A stretch of DNA of 64,000 nt from NCBI GenBank assembly GCA_002280855.1, contig NCEU01000008.1, forward strand, positions 1 to 64,000. The letters are read 5' to 3'. The stretch is from Sphingomonadales bacterium 32-65-25 (GTDB lineage Bacteria > Pseudomonadota > Alphaproteobacteria > Sphingomonadales > Sphingomonadaceae). The position numbers were made by a program, and so were the translations under genes. This document shows, in pieces, positions 25,716-36,940 of this stretch; within the stretch, counting starts at the first letter, position 1, and the number at the start of each line of letters is the position of its first letter. The notes below the pieces were generated by a model. The model was not told the origin of the DNA. It did not search any database and saw only the letters and a program-made list of their open reading frames with translations.

Positions 25716-26750
25716 ATGTTTGCCGCTCTCAAACCCCTGCTGTTCGCGCTTGATCCGGAAGCCGCGCACAATCTGACTTTGGCCGCGTTGAAAACGGGGC
25801 TGGTGCCGACCGCGCCCGCCGATGATCCCATTCTTGCGACCACGCTTGCCGGCCTCGCCCTGCCCAATCCGATTGGCCTCGCCGCCGGCTTCGACAAGGA
25901 TGCCGAAGTGCCCGATGCCATGCTCAAGCTGGGCTTTGGCTTTGTCGAATGCGGCAGCGTCTGCCCGCGACCACAGCCGGGCAATGCGAAGCCGCGGCTG
26001 TTCCGGCTGGTGGAAGATGAGGCGGTGATCAACCGCTTCGGCTTCAATTCAAAGGGCGTGGAGTTCGCCCATGCCCGGCTGACGGCGCGCGCCGGCCGGC
26101 CCGGCATCGTTGGCATCAACCTCGGCGCCAACAAGGACAGCGAAGACCGTACCGATGATTATGTCGTTGCCCTGCGCGCGCTGGCGCCGCTGGCGTCGTA
26201 CGTGACGGTCAACATCTCTTCGCCGAACACGCCGGGCCTGAGGGCGTTGCAGGATGGCGCGGCGCTGGCCGATCTGATTGCGCGGGTGATGGCGGCACGC
26301 GGGGCGTTGGATGTGCCCGTATTCGTGAAGGTCGCGCCTGATCAGGGTGAAGATGATTGGGCCACGATCGTGCGCGCCTGCATCGATGGCGGCGTGGATG
26401 GGCTGATCGTGTCCAACACCACCATCACGCGGCCGGCGCTGGCCAGCCGCCATGCCGGCGAAACCGGCGGCCTGTCGGGCAAGCCGCTGAAGCCGCTGGC
26501 GATGGCAGCGCTCACGCGTTTCCGCGCCGAAACCGGCGGCGCGCTGCCGCTGATCGCGGTGGGCGGCATCGCCAGCGGGCAGGACGCCTATGACCGCATC
26601 CGTGCCGGCGCTAGCGCGGTGCAGCTTTATTCGGCGCTGGTCTACCACGGGCCGGGGCTGGTGGGCCGCATCAAGGCGGAACTGGCCGCGCTGCTGCGCC
26701 GCGACGGCTTTGCCAGCGTGGGCGCCGCAGTGGGCGCCCCACAAGTTTAG
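25716..26750 (+). CDS. pyrD: Dihydroorotate dehydrogenase (quinone), class 2
   Basis: The 344-residue membrane-associated enzyme oxidises dihydroorotate with quinone in pyrimidine synthesis. It shows the class 2 N-terminal helix pair, GLAAGFDKDAE (FMN site), INRFGFNSKG, the catalytic-base region VNISSPNTPGLR and the C-terminal GGIASGQDAYDRIRAGASAVQLYS. One unusual point: the normally conserved GSVTPRPQPGN reads GSVCPRPQPGN here (Thr to Cys). It follows the exonuclease gene by 33 bases and may be co-transcribed with it. Confidence 0.96.
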   Translation: MFAALKPLLFALDPEAAHNLTLAALKTGLVPTAPADDPILATTLAGLALPNPIGLAAGFDKDAEVPDAMLKLGFGFVECGSVCPRPQPGNAKPRLFRLVEDEAVINRFGFNSKGVEFAHARLTARAGRPGIVGINLGANKDSEDRTDDYVVALRALAPLASYVTVNISSPNTPGLRALQDGAALADLIARVMAARGALDVPVFVKVAPDQGEDDWATIVRACIDGGVDGLIVSNTTITRPALASRHAGETGGLSGKPLKPLAMAALTRFRAETGGALPLIAVGGIASGQDAYDRIRAGASAVQLYSALVYHGPGLVGRIKAELAALLRRDGFASVGAAVGAPQV

Positions 26751-26791
26751 CCACTTTTCAGACGCGCAAATCAGCCTAAGGTGCCCGTCCC

Positions 26792-28525
26792 ATGAAAACC
26801 ACACTCTTTATCGCCGCTTCCTTCCTCGCCACTGCGGCCGTGGCCCAGCCCATCCCGAAGGATGCAGACAGCGGGCCCATACAGGCCGCCAGCAGTGCTG
26901 GCGCCGGCCCGTTCAAGGCGGTGGTGTCGGCCGCGCACCCGCTGGCCAGCGAAGCCGGGCTGAGCATCCTGAAGCGCGGTGGCAGCGCTGCCGATGCGGC
27001 CATTGCCACCATGCTGGCGCTCACCGTTGTGGAGCCGCAAAGCTCCGGCATCGGCGGCGGCGGCTTTATCGTCTATCAGCCGGCGAACGGCCCGGTAGGC
27101 AGCATCGATGGCCGTGAAAAAGCGCCCGGCGTCGCCAGCCCGGAGCAGTTCCTCGGTGAGGATGGCAAGCCAATGCCGTTTATGAAGGCCGCCACCGGCG
27201 GACGCAGCGTCGGCGTGCCGGGCAATGTCGCGCTGGCTGCCGAAGCACACAAGAAGTGGGGCAAGCTGCCCTGGGCCACGCTGTTTGAACCGGCGATCAA
27301 GCTGGCCGAAGGCTTCATCATCTCGCCCACCATGGCACGCTTCATCGCCTTTGGGCAGGACAGTCTGAAACAGGCCGGGCCGGAAGGCCGCGCGCTTTAT
27401 TACGACAAGGACGGCGCCCCGCTGAAAGCCGGCACCACCTTCCGCAACGACAAGCTCGCCGCCACGCTCCGGCTGATCGCAGCCAAGGGCGCGGACGCGT
27501 TCTACAAGGGCCCGATTGCCGCCAGCATTGTGAAGACGGTGAGCACCGCCGACGCCAATCCGACGGCGATGACTCTGGCGGATCTCGCTGCCTACAAGGC
27601 CGAAGTGCGCGATCCGGTGTGCGGAACCTACCGCCAATACAAGATCTGCGGCATGGGCCCGCCATCCTCCGGCGGCACCGGCGTGCTGGCCATGCTCAAG
27701 CAGCTGGAACGCTTCGACATGAAGGGGCTGGGCAAGGATAACCCGGTTTCCTGGCACCTGTTCGGCGAAAGCCAGCGCCTCGCCTATGCCGACCGCGAAA
27801 AATGGATTGGCGATCCGGGCTTCGTGGCGGTGCCGACCAAGGGCCTGGCCGATCCGGCTTATCTTGGCGCGCGTTCCGCCCTGATCAATGCGGGTGACCG
27901 CATGGCCAAGGCCGAAGCCGGCATGCCGGCCGGCGCGCCGACCGCGCGGGTGAATGCCGCAGACAATGAAGTGGCCGGCACCACCAATTTCGCCGTGGCC
28001 GACAGCGCCGGCAACATCACCACTTGGACGTCCACGGTGGAAAAGACGTTCGGTTCCGGCCTGGTCGCCGAAGGCTTCGTGCTCAACAACGAGCTGACCG
28101 ATTTCAATTTCGCCCCGGAAGACCAGGGCAAGCTCACCGCCAACCATGTGCAGCCGGGCAAGCGACCGCGCTCGGCGATGTCGCCCACCATCGTTTATGA
28201 TGCGAGCGGGAAACCGATCCTGGCCATCGGTGCGGCCGGCGGCGTCACCATCATTGCGCAGGTAACCAAGGCCATCATCGGCGTGCTCGATTGGGGGCTG
28301 CCGGTGGAAGAGGCCATCGCGCTGCCACAGCTGATTGCCATCGGGGATCGTTTTGCCGTGGAAAAGGGCACCATGCTCGAAACCATGATTCCGGCCTTCA
28401 CTGCCATGGGCCACAAGCCGGTGGCGACCGCGCTTCCGTTGAAGTTGAACGGGGTGCAACGCGTGGCGGGTGGCTGGCGCGGCGGTGCTGATGCCCGTGG
28501 CGAAGGCCGGCCGGCCGGTTATTGA
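26792..28525 (+). CDS. ggt: Gamma-glutamyltransferase
   Basis: The 577-residue periplasmic precursor has a signal peptide (MKTTLFIAASFLATAAVAQ) and the N-terminal-nucleophile fold. The large subunit has SAAHPLASEAGLSILKRGGSAADAAIA and VVEPQSSGIGGGGF. Self-cleavage is expected before Thr397 in AGTTNFAVAD; the family usually reads TTHxSVxD, so Asn replaces His after the nucleophile pair. It removes gamma-glutamyl groups from glutathione and peptides. The C-terminus ends in a Gly/Arg-rich tail (WRGGADARGEGRPAGY) that is typical. It lies between pyrD and the acyl-CoA ligase gene. Confidence 0.95.
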   Translation: MKTTLFIAASFLATAAVAQPIPKDADSGPIQAASSAGAGPFKAVVSAAHPLASEAGLSILKRGGSAADAAIATMLALTVVEPQSSGIGGGGFIVYQPANGPVGSIDGREKAPGVASPEQFLGEDGKPMPFMKAATGGRSVGVPGNVALAAEAHKKWGKLPWATLFEPAIKLAEGFIISPTMARFIAFGQDSLKQAGPEGRALYYDKDGAPLKAGTTFRNDKLAATLRLIAAKGADAFYKGPIAASIVKTVSTADANPTAMTLADLAAYKAEVRDPVCGTYRQYKICGMGPPSSGGTGVLAMLKQLERFDMKGLGKDNPVSWHLFGESQRLAYADREKWIGDPGFVAVPTKGLADPAYLGARSALINAGDRMAKAEAGMPAGAPTARVNAADNEVAGTTNFAVADSAGNITTWTSTVEKTFGSGLVAEGFVLNNELTDFNFAPEDQGKLTANHVQPGKRPRSAMSPTIVYDASGKPILAIGAAGGVTIIAQVTKAIIGVLDWGLPVEEAIALPQLIAIGDRFAVEKGTMLETMIPAFTAMGHKPVATALPLKLNGVQRVAGGWRGGADARGEGRPAGY

Positions 28526-28579
28526 CGACAAGAACAGCGGGCGGCCAACGCCCCACAGAAAAGTCTTTGGGAGAGGACG

Positions 28580-30427
28580 ATGTTACCGAAATTGCCGCCG
28601 TTGCGGCCTGCCGCCATTGCCGCGCGCATCGATGCCGCGCCCAATCTGGTCACGCTGTTTCTTGATCGGGCCGATGAACAACCGGCCGCGCCCTTCCTGG
28701 TCGCCAAGGTTGGCGGCGATTGGCGCACGATCAGCTGGGGCGAAGCCCGCGATATCGTCGCCAGCCTGTCGGCCGCACTGATCGCTGCCGGCATCAACCG
28801 GGGTGACCGGGTGGTGCTGGTTTCGGAAAACCGCCCGGAATGGTGCCTGGCCGATCTCGCCGTGATGGCCGCTGGCGCCATCACCGTGCCGGCCTACATC
28901 ACCAACACTGAAGCCGATCACACCCATATCCTGACCAACAGCGGCGCAAAAGCGGCGCTGGTATCGGGGCCCAAGTTGGCCAAGACGCTGCTGCCTGCCG
29001 CCATGGCCACCGACAATTGCCGCACCATCATTGCGCTGGAACCGGTGCAGGAGGTGCAAGGCTTGGCCATCCACGACTGGAGCAAACTGATCGCGGGCCG
29101 CGCGCCCATGCTGGACGAAGACCGCGCTGCCCTCAAGGCGCGCGCCACCATGAAGCGCGAGGATCTGGCCTGCATCATCTACACCAGCGGCACCGGCGGC
29201 TTGCCGCGCGGCGTGCGCCAGCATCATGGCGCGATCATGCGCAACATTGCCGGCGCCATCACGGTGATCGAACAGGATTTCTTCCCCGGCGATGTGCCCG
29301 GCGAGTTGTTCCTGTCGTTCCTGCCGCTCAGCCACAGTTACGAACACACCGCCGGGCAGTATATGCCGATCGGGATGGGCGGCCAGATCGCCTATGCCGA
29401 AGGGCTCGAGAAGCTGGCCAGCAATATCGAGGAAGTGCGCCCCACCTTCATGGTGGTGGTGCCGCGCCTGTTTGAAGTGCTGCGCATGCGCATCGCCAAG
29501 CAGATCGAAAAGCAAGGCGGGCTGGCGATCACCCTGCTCAATCAGGCGCTGGCGATCGCCCGCAAGGAAGCCCGTGGCGAAAGCCTGAACCTCGCCGAGA
29601 AGCTGATCGATCAGGCCCTGGAACGCACCATCCGCAAATCCATCCGCGCCAAATTCGGTGGCCGGCTGCGGGCGATGGTGGCCGGCGGCGCGCCCTTGAA
29701 TCCCGAAGTCGGCATCTTTTTCACCGCCATCGGCATCCCGATCCTGCAAGGCTATGGCCAGACCGAATCCGGCCCGGTTGTCAGCTGCAACCGCCCACGC
29801 GCCAAGCTGAAGATGCATACGGTCGGCCCGCCGCTCGACCAGGTCGAGGTGAAGATCGCCAGCGATGGCGAGATCCTCGTGCGCGGCGAACTGGTGATGG
29901 ACGGTTACTGGATGAACGACGCCGAGAGCCACAAGGCCCTGAAGGACGGCTGGCTCTACACTGGCGACATCGGCCATCTCGACAAGGATGGCCATCTGGT
30001 CATCACAGATCGCAAGAAGGACATCATCGTCAACGACAAGGGCGACAATGTTGCCCCGCAGCGCGTCGAAGGCATGCTCACCCTGCAAGACGAGATCGCC
30101 CAGGCCATGGTCTATGGTGACCGCCGGCCCTATCTGGTTGGCGTGATTGTGCCCGAAGCCGAATGGGCGCTGAGCTTCGCCCGCGACAAGGGGCTGCCGG
30201 CCGATCTGCACAAATTGAAGGACGAGCCGGAGTATGTCCGCACCCTGCAGGCCGCTGTCGACCGGGTGAACCAGAAGTTGAGCGTGATCGAGAAGGTGCG
30301 CCGGGTGATCATCGCCGATGAGGCGTTCAGCACCGACAACCAGCAGCTGACCCCGTCACTGAAGATCCGCCGCCATGTCCTGAAACAGGTTTACGGCGAG
30401 CGGCTGGACAAGCTCTACAAGGATTGA
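28580..30427 (+). CDS. AMP-dependent long-chain acyl-CoA ligase
   Basis: The 615-residue enzyme activates fatty acids to acyl-CoA through an acyl-AMP. It has the adenylation P-loop IIYTSGTGGLPRGV (about residues 196-209; a GG and R variant of the usual TSGTTGxPKGV), the A5 motif QGYGQTESGP, YTGDIGHLDKDGHLVITDRKKD and a C-terminal lysine in LTPSLKIRR. It resembles the FadD15-like group of actinobacteria and alphaproteobacteria. A GGGAGAGG ribosome binding site precedes it. Its 3' end overlaps the convergent PBP1A gene by 13 bases. Confidence 0.93.
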   Translation: MLPKLPPLRPAAIAARIDAAPNLVTLFLDRADEQPAAPFLVAKVGGDWRTISWGEARDIVASLSAALIAAGINRGDRVVLVSENRPEWCLADLAVMAAGAITVPAYITNTEADHTHILTNSGAKAALVSGPKLAKTLLPAAMATDNCRTIIALEPVQEVQGLAIHDWSKLIAGRAPMLDEDRAALKARATMKREDLACIIYTSGTGGLPRGVRQHHGAIMRNIAGAITVIEQDFFPGDVPGELFLSFLPLSHSYEHTAGQYMPIGMGGQIAYAEGLEKLASNIEEVRPTFMVVVPRLFEVLRMRIAKQIEKQGGLAITLLNQALAIARKEARGESLNLAEKLIDQALERTIRKSIRAKFGGRLRAMVAGGAPLNPEVGIFFTAIGIPILQGYGQTESGPVVSCNRPRAKLKMHTVGPPLDQVEVKIASDGEILVRGELVMDGYWMNDAESHKALKDGWLYTGDIGHLDKDGHLVITDRKKDIIVNDKGDNVAPQRVEGMLTLQDEIAQAMVYGDRRPYLVGVIVPEAEWALSFARDKGLPADLHKLKDEPEYVRTLQAAVDRVNQKLSVIEKVRRVIIADEAFSTDNQQLTPSLKIRRHVLKQVYGERLDKLYKD

Positions 30428-32384
30428 GGCACGACCTGCGGCGGTTCCGGCGGCGCCGTCACGCTTTCGTCGGGAATGTCGATTACCGGCGGCGGGTTGT
30501 TGGGCTCACCGTTCAGGTCGATGGTCATGCCTGCCATGTCGGCGGCCAGCGCCTCCATGTCGACTTCCACCGGGGCGGCTTCCTGCTCCACCTCGAGCCG
30601 GCCTTCGGCTTGCAGTGCGCGTTGCATGAAGCCCTTCCACAGCCGCGCCGGCAGGCCGCCACCCACGATGCTGGCCGCCATCGGTGAATTGTCGTCATTG
30701 CCCACCCAGATGCCCACGACCAGATCACCGGCAAAGCCGATGAACAGCGCATCGCGGTGATTTTGCGTGGTGCCGGTCTTGCCCCAGGCCGGCATCGGCA
30801 GCCGCGCCGCATTGCCGGTGCCGTTGCGCACCACCGAGGAGAGCAGCTGCATCATGTCGGCACGCACCGGCCAGCTGGCCTTGGTGTCTTCCGGCGGCGT
30901 CACCTTCTCCGGCCAGGGATCATCGCGCCACAGGCCAGTGGCCTTCACCGGATATTTCCCGCTGGCCACGGCGGCAAAGGCGCGCGTCATGTCGATCAGC
31001 GGGATCGGCGTCGTGCCCAGCGCCATCGCCGGATAGATGCTCACGCCGCCGTCGATGCCCAGTTTCTTCACTTGGCGCGCCACGGCGGAAATGCCGACTT
31101 CCTGCGCCAACTTCACCGCGGCGATGTTGGAACTGGCAGCAAAGGCGGTGGCCAGGCTGATGGTGCCGCGAAAGCGCAGATCGTCATTCTTGGGCGCATA
31201 GCATTCGCCCGGCTGCTGGCCGGGTTCGCACAGTTCGATGGGCTCGTCGACAATGGTATCACCCGGCTTCTTGCCGGCCTCCAGCGCCGCCAGATAGACG
31301 AACAGCTTGAACGAGGAGCCCGGCTGGCGCTGGGCCTGGGTGGCACGGTTGAAGCTGCTGGCCTTGTAATCCGTGCCGCCCACCATGGCGACCACGCGGC
31401 CATCCAGCCGCATCGCCACCAGCGCCGCCTGGCTCACGTTCAAACCGCCGGCACGGGCGAGACCATCCTTGACGATATCTTCGGCGATCTTCTGCAGCTT
31501 GGGATCGAGCGTCGTCTTCACGACAATCTCGCCATAATCGGCTTCGGTCGCCTCGCGCGCCTGCGGCAGCACCCAATCAGCGAAATAGCTGCCGGTGGGC
31601 AAACTCTTGCGGCCAGGGCGATAGGCGGCCGGGCGCGCGGCCTTGGCCTGCGCCGCCGTGATCACACCGGTTTCCACCATGGCCGCCAGCACCTGCGCGG
31701 CGCGCTCGTTGGCCTGCTTCAAGTGACGTGATGGCGCGAGGCGCGACGGCGCCTGCACGAGGCCGGCCAGCAAGGCGGCTTCGCCCAGCGACAATTGCTC
31801 GGGCGCCTTGTCGAAATAGGTGCGCGCCGCAGCCCTGATGCCATAGGCGCCATCGCCGAAATACACTGAGCTGAGATAGTTCTGCAGGATCTCGTCCTTG
31901 CTCAGCCGCGCTTCCAGATAGAGGGCGATGATGATTTCCTGCAGCTTGCGCTTGATCGAGCGTTCCGACGACAGGAAGCTGGTCTTGGCCAATTGCTGGG
32001 TCAGCGTCGATCCGCCCTGGCGCACGCCGCCGGCCTGGGCATTGGTCACCAGCGCCCGGAAGATGCCGATGGGATCAACGCCGAAATGATCGTTGAAGCG
32101 GCGATCCTCGATGGCGATGAAGGCCGCCGGCACATGGGCAGGCAGCTGGCCGATCTTCACCGGCTCTTCCTTGTAATCGCCGCGCCGGGCGATGGCCTTG
32201 CCGTTCATGTCGGTGATGATCAGGCTGGGCTGCTTGGCCGGTTCCAGCGCGCGGCCCAGCGGCGCGGTGGCGACCAGCCAGGTGAACAGCAATGCAAGCA
32301 GGCCAACGATGCCGCCCGCGATCCACCAGCGATAGGGGCGGATCTGCGCCCAAAGCACTGGCAGGCGGGCAGGCAGGCCGGCCA

Positions 32385-32385
<1 letters not shown>
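30415..32385 (-). CDS. Penicillin-binding protein 1A family, bifunctional peptidoglycan synthase
   Basis: The 656-residue protein is anchored by one helix (about residues 20-40). The glycosyltransferase domain has AIEDRRFNDHFGVDP (Glu93) and GGSTLTQQLAK. The transpeptidase domain has the nucleophile Ser357 in PGSSFK, SSN in FAASSNIA and KTGTT (Lys536). It is shorter than E. coli PBP1A (850) and lacks the large OB insert. A Pro/Glu-rich tail (PNNPPPVIDIPDE) ends it. The start is the ATG in TGATG shared with the prfC stop, so the two are translationally coupled. Confidence 0.94.
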
Positions 32386-33977
<1,592 letters not shown>

Positions 33978-34114
33978 CAACTGTGTCGCCGGCAATGTTT
34001 GGGCGCGCGGCGCATCGCACGGGCAGCACCAAAGGGCAAGGGCAGCGCCCATCTGTTGCAATCGGGAGACAGGCCGGGGCTGCGTCGCTGCGCCACCGTC
34101 ATTCGCCCCTTCCC

Positions 34115-34143
34115 TTGCCTGTGCCAATCAGGTTAATCTTAAT
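34115..34143 (+). promoter_or_regulatory. Possible promoter of the D-Ala-D-Ala carboxypeptidase gene
   Basis: TTGCCT (34115-34120) is followed after 17 bases by CTTAAT (34138-34143), in an AT-richer patch just upstream of the ribosome binding site GGAGAGGA. The match is modest. Confidence 0.3.
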
Positions 34144-34169
34144 TTCTGGGCAGGAGAGGAAACTTCGCT

Positions 34170-35225
34170 TTGCTGATCAAGGCTCTGGCACGAACACTTC
34201 TGACTCTTTTGGCGCTTGCGGCGCCATCTGCCTTTGCAGCCAGCCTTTATTCCGCGCCGCGCTATGCCGCCATCCTGATCGACAACAGCACCGGCGAAGT
34301 GCTTTACGCCCGCCGCGCCGACGAAACCCGCTATCCCGCCTCCATCACCAAGGTGATGACGCTTTATGTCGCCTTCGAGGAATTGGCCGCCGGCCGGCTG
34401 AAGCTGGACGACGAACTCCGCATTTCCCGCCGCGCCTTCAATCAGGCACCATCGAAACTGGGCCTGCGCGTGGGCGCCTCGATCAGCGTGCGCGATGCCT
34501 TCGGCGTGATCGCTACCAAGAGCGCCAATGATATTTCGGTCGCGCTGGCCGAACATATCAGCGGCAGCGAAAGCGCCTTTGCCGAACGCATGACGGCAAC
34601 GGCCCGCCGGCTCGGCATGATGAATACGCGTTTCTACAACGCATCGGGCCTGCCCCACGCCGATCACACCACGACAGCGCGCGATATCGCCGTGCTGTCG
34701 CGCGCCATGCTGCGCGATTTTCCCACCCAGTATCCGCTCTTCTCCAAGGCGCATTACCAATATCGCGGCATGGCCGTCGCCAATCACAACCATCTGCTGC
34801 GCACCATGCCCGGCGTTGACGGCATCAAGACCGGTTTCACCAACGCCGCCGGCTTCACCCTCGCCGCTTCGGCCGTGCGCGGGGAACGCCGCCTGGTCGC
34901 CGTGGTGCTGGGCGGCCCCAGCCGGCTGGGGCGTGACAACAACATGCAGGAACTGCTGAACATCGGGTTCGACGTGCTGGAATCGCGCCAGCGTGGACTC
35001 CCCTTCACCGTGGCCAGCCGTTTCGCAGAGCCCGATGATCTGCCCGATGCCGTGATGGACAGCCTGGCCGGCGATGTCGTCGCCATGGACGGCGCGGTCG
35101 AACAGCCCACCCGCGCCGTGCAGGCGGTGGACGTGGCCAGCGCCATCACCGCGCTGGGCGATGCCGGTGTCTCCGGCTCCAGCCTGGCCAATGTGCGCGG
35201 CGGCGGCGGTCGTTCCCGCAACTGA
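34170..35225 (+). CDS. D-alanyl-D-alanine carboxypeptidase (S11, PBP5/6-like)
   Basis: The 351-residue periplasmic enzyme trims pentapeptides of peptidoglycan. It starts at TTG 34170, supported by GGAGAGGA ending 10 bases upstream and a signal peptide (MLIKALARTLLTLLALAAPSAFA). The active-site motifs are Ser58-x-x-Lys61 (SITK), SAN (118-120) and KTG (220-222). After about residue 270 the protein is Ala/Val-rich and ends with GGGGRSRN, without an obvious amphipathic membrane anchor. RidA follows 1 base after the stop, so they form an operon. Confidence 0.94.
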   Translation: MLIKALARTLLTLLALAAPSAFAASLYSAPRYAAILIDNSTGEVLYARRADETRYPASITKVMTLYVAFEELAAGRLKLDDELRISRRAFNQAPSKLGLRVGASISVRDAFGVIATKSANDISVALAEHISGSESAFAERMTATARRLGMMNTRFYNASGLPHADHTTTARDIAVLSRAMLRDFPTQYPLFSKAHYQYRGMAVANHNHLLRTMPGVDGIKTGFTNAAGFTLAASAVRGERRLVAVVLGGPSRLGRDNNMQELLNIGFDVLESRQRGLPFTVASRFAEPDDLPDAVMDSLAGDVVAMDGAVEQPTRAVQAVDVASAITALGDAGVSGSSLANVRGGGGRSRN

Positions 35226-35226
35226 C

Positions 35227-35610
35227 ATGACCATCACCCGCATTGCCAGTGGCGCGCCGTGGGAGGCGCTGGTGGGCTATTGCCGCGCCGTGGTCGCACC
35301 GCCCTTCGTGTTCGTTTCAGGTACCGTCGGCCGCAATCCGGACACGGGGGAATTGCCGGTCGACGTCGAAAGCCAGTGCGCCAACGCCCTCACCATAATC
35401 GGCCGCGCGCTGGCAACGGCGGGCACGGATTTCGCCCACGTCGTGCGCGTGACCTATTATCTGGCCGATCGCGCCGATTTCGAACCCTGCTGGCCACAAC
35501 TGCGCGCCGCTTTCGGCGCCCACCCGCCAGCCAGCACGGTGATCTTCGCCGATCTGCTCGATCCCGCCATGAAGATCGAGATCGAAGTGACGGCGGCGCT
35601 GCCAAGTTGA
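35227..35610 (+). CDS. RidA/YjgF family protein
   Basis: The 127-residue protein has the RidA pattern: FVFVSGTVGRNPDTGELP (about residues 28-45), QCANALTIIGRALATAGTDFAHVVRVTYYLAD, and the end signature PASTVIFADLLDPAMKIEIEVTAA. The conserved Arg of the active RidA group (GRIRAR type) is not seen at the end of this signature (LLDPAMKIEIE), so it belongs to another Rid subgroup and may not be an enamine deaminase. It starts 1 base after the carboxypeptidase stop. A dispersed repeat follows 11 bases downstream. Confidence 0.9.
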   Translation: MTITRIASGAPWEALVGYCRAVVAPPFVFVSGTVGRNPDTGELPVDVESQCANALTIIGRALATAGTDFAHVVRVTYYLADRADFEPCWPQLRAAFGAHPPASTVIFADLLDPAMKIEIEVTAALPS

Positions 35611-35621
35611 GCAGGTAAGGG

Positions 35622-35676
35622 GCCTCCGGCGGGCAGGGGCTGAGCCCCTGCACCCACTTTTATTTTTGGCCGCGCT
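35622..35676 (+). repeat. Dispersed hairpin repeat, copy A
   Basis: The element begins GCCTCCGGCGGGCAGG. Its hairpin is GCAGGGGC (35633-35640), TGA loop, GCCCCTGC (35644-35651), followed by ACCCACTTTTATTTTTGG. It lies between the RidA stop and the stop of the convergent gene at 35675. The T-rich tail fits a rho-independent terminator for the ridA transcript. Confidence 0.85.
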
Positions 35677-36106
35677 AGAACGGCAAGGGGGCGCGATCTG
35701 GTGGAACCCAGTCACGCCTTGCCACCGCGCTGAACAGCGCGTCGCGGCTCCAATGGGCAAGCAACCAGTCAGACCGACCCTGCGGTGACATCATCAGCGC
35801 TGCCAGCACTTCGTGCAGCGGCTCATCGGGCGCATGGCGACCCAGCTGATGAACCGCTGCCCGCAGCGAGGCGACGGTGATGCTGTGGTGATAGCCGCCC
35901 GTGTCGGTGTTGGGCGTGTTGGTTGACTCATTATAACGCATGATCAGCCCGCGCATGGCCTCGGGCGTCGCCAAATGCGTCCGGTGCCGCAGCAGCCACA
36001 ACGCGGCGGCGAAATGGCCTTCATGGGTCCATTCTGCCTTGGGCAAGGTGCAGGCGATCATCGCCAGCGCCAGGCGTTCGATATCGCGGTCACTGCTCAG
36101 AGCCAT
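35675..36106 (-). CDS. Conserved hypothetical protein
   Basis: The 143-residue protein is mostly helical and has no signal peptide or membrane segment. Notable features are AEWTHEGHFAAALWLLRHR (about residues 24-42) with a W-x-H-x-x-H pattern, NTDTGGYHHSITVASLR, and a Trp/Arg-rich end. WTHxxHxxAA proteins of this size occur in several proteobacteria without known function, to my recollection. The His pairs could bind metal; that is inference. It lies 18 bases downstream of the methyltransferase gene on the same strand and ends inside the repeat. Confidence 0.7.
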   Translation of the reverse strand: MALSSDRDIERLALAMIACTLPKAEWTHEGHFAAALWLLRHRTHLATPEAMRGLIMRYNESTNTPNTDTGGYHHSITVASLRAAVHQLGRHAPDEPLHEVLAALMMSPQGRSDWLLAHWSRDALFSAVARRDWVPPDRAPLPF

Positions 36107-36124
36107 GGGCTCAAGGCCATCCGG

Positions 36125-36856
36125 TCAGGGCTTCACGAACCGATAGTAGAAGCGGTTGGTCTTGCCGCGCAGGCTGGGATCAAACACCAGCTTCGTTGGA
36201 TCGTCGCCGGTCATTTCCAGGATCGGCACGCTGCCGGCGAAGCGGAAGCCGGCGCGGGCCATGTCGGCCATCACAACTGCGGCATCGATGCGGTGGGTCT
36301 TGTCGGCCTGGGCGCGGCTGTCCATGCCGGGCACGCCGTAATGATCAATGATCAGCACCACGCCGCCGGGTTTGAGCGCCGCAAACAACCGGGCGTTGTA
36401 GGCATCGACATCGGTGCGCGGATATTTGAACTTTTCGCTCTGCCAATAGAGGTCGTGATAGGTGAGGTGATAGAAGGCGGCGTCGAGCTTGTCGGGCATG
36501 GCGGCCTCACCCGGCGCGCCGATGATCAGCTCCACGTTACGATTGCGCTGCTTCACCGCGTCCCACGCGGCCACGGTCTTGGGATCTTCCATGTAGTTGA
36601 CCGGCTCGATGGCAAACACTTTGCCCTTGGGGCCGACATGGCGTGCCAAGAGCTCGGTGTAATAGCCTTGGCCGGCCATCACATCCATCACGCGGGCGCC
36701 GGGGCGGATCAGGCTGTGGGCCAGCACTTCGGCGGGCTTGCGGCCAGCGTCGAGCGCCAACATGGCTTCAGGCCTTCCCGGCGCGCCAACCACATCGGCC
36801 GGCGCGGCAGCCACCAACACCACGGCCATCACCGCCAGCCCAATCACCTGCTTCAT
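36125..36856 (-). CDS. Exported class I SAM-dependent methyltransferase-like protein (COG4798 type)
   Basis: The 243-residue protein has a signal peptide (MKQVIGLAVMAVVLVAAAPA) and SAM-binding motif I in ARVMDVMAGQGYYTELLA (about residues 54-71), an acidic stop to strand 2 (VFAIEPVNY), and LKPGGVVLIIDHYG after motif III. It ends in the usual FYYRFVKP. A periplasmic methyltransferase is puzzling because SAM is cytoplasmic; the family's true function is not established, to my knowledge. It is a diverged paralogue of the partial gene at the window start. Confidence 0.82.
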   Translation of the reverse strand: MKQVIGLAVMAVVLVAAAPADVVGAPGRPEAMLALDAGRKPAEVLAHSLIRPGARVMDVMAGQGYYTELLARHVGPKGKVFAIEPVNYMEDPKTVAAWDAVKQRNRNVELIIGAPGEAAMPDKLDAAFYHLTYHDLYWQSEKFKYPRTDVDAYNARLFAALKPGGVVLIIDHYGVPGMDSRAQADKTHRIDAAVVMADMARAGFRFAGSVPILEMTGDDPTKLVFDPSLRGKTNRFYYRFVKP

Positions 36857-36940
36857 CGTCAGTCCTCCCCAGTTTTGCCAGATGCTGCCACAGCGGCGCT
36901 CGCTTGACCATCACCGCGCCCACCACCATTGTGCGCCGCG

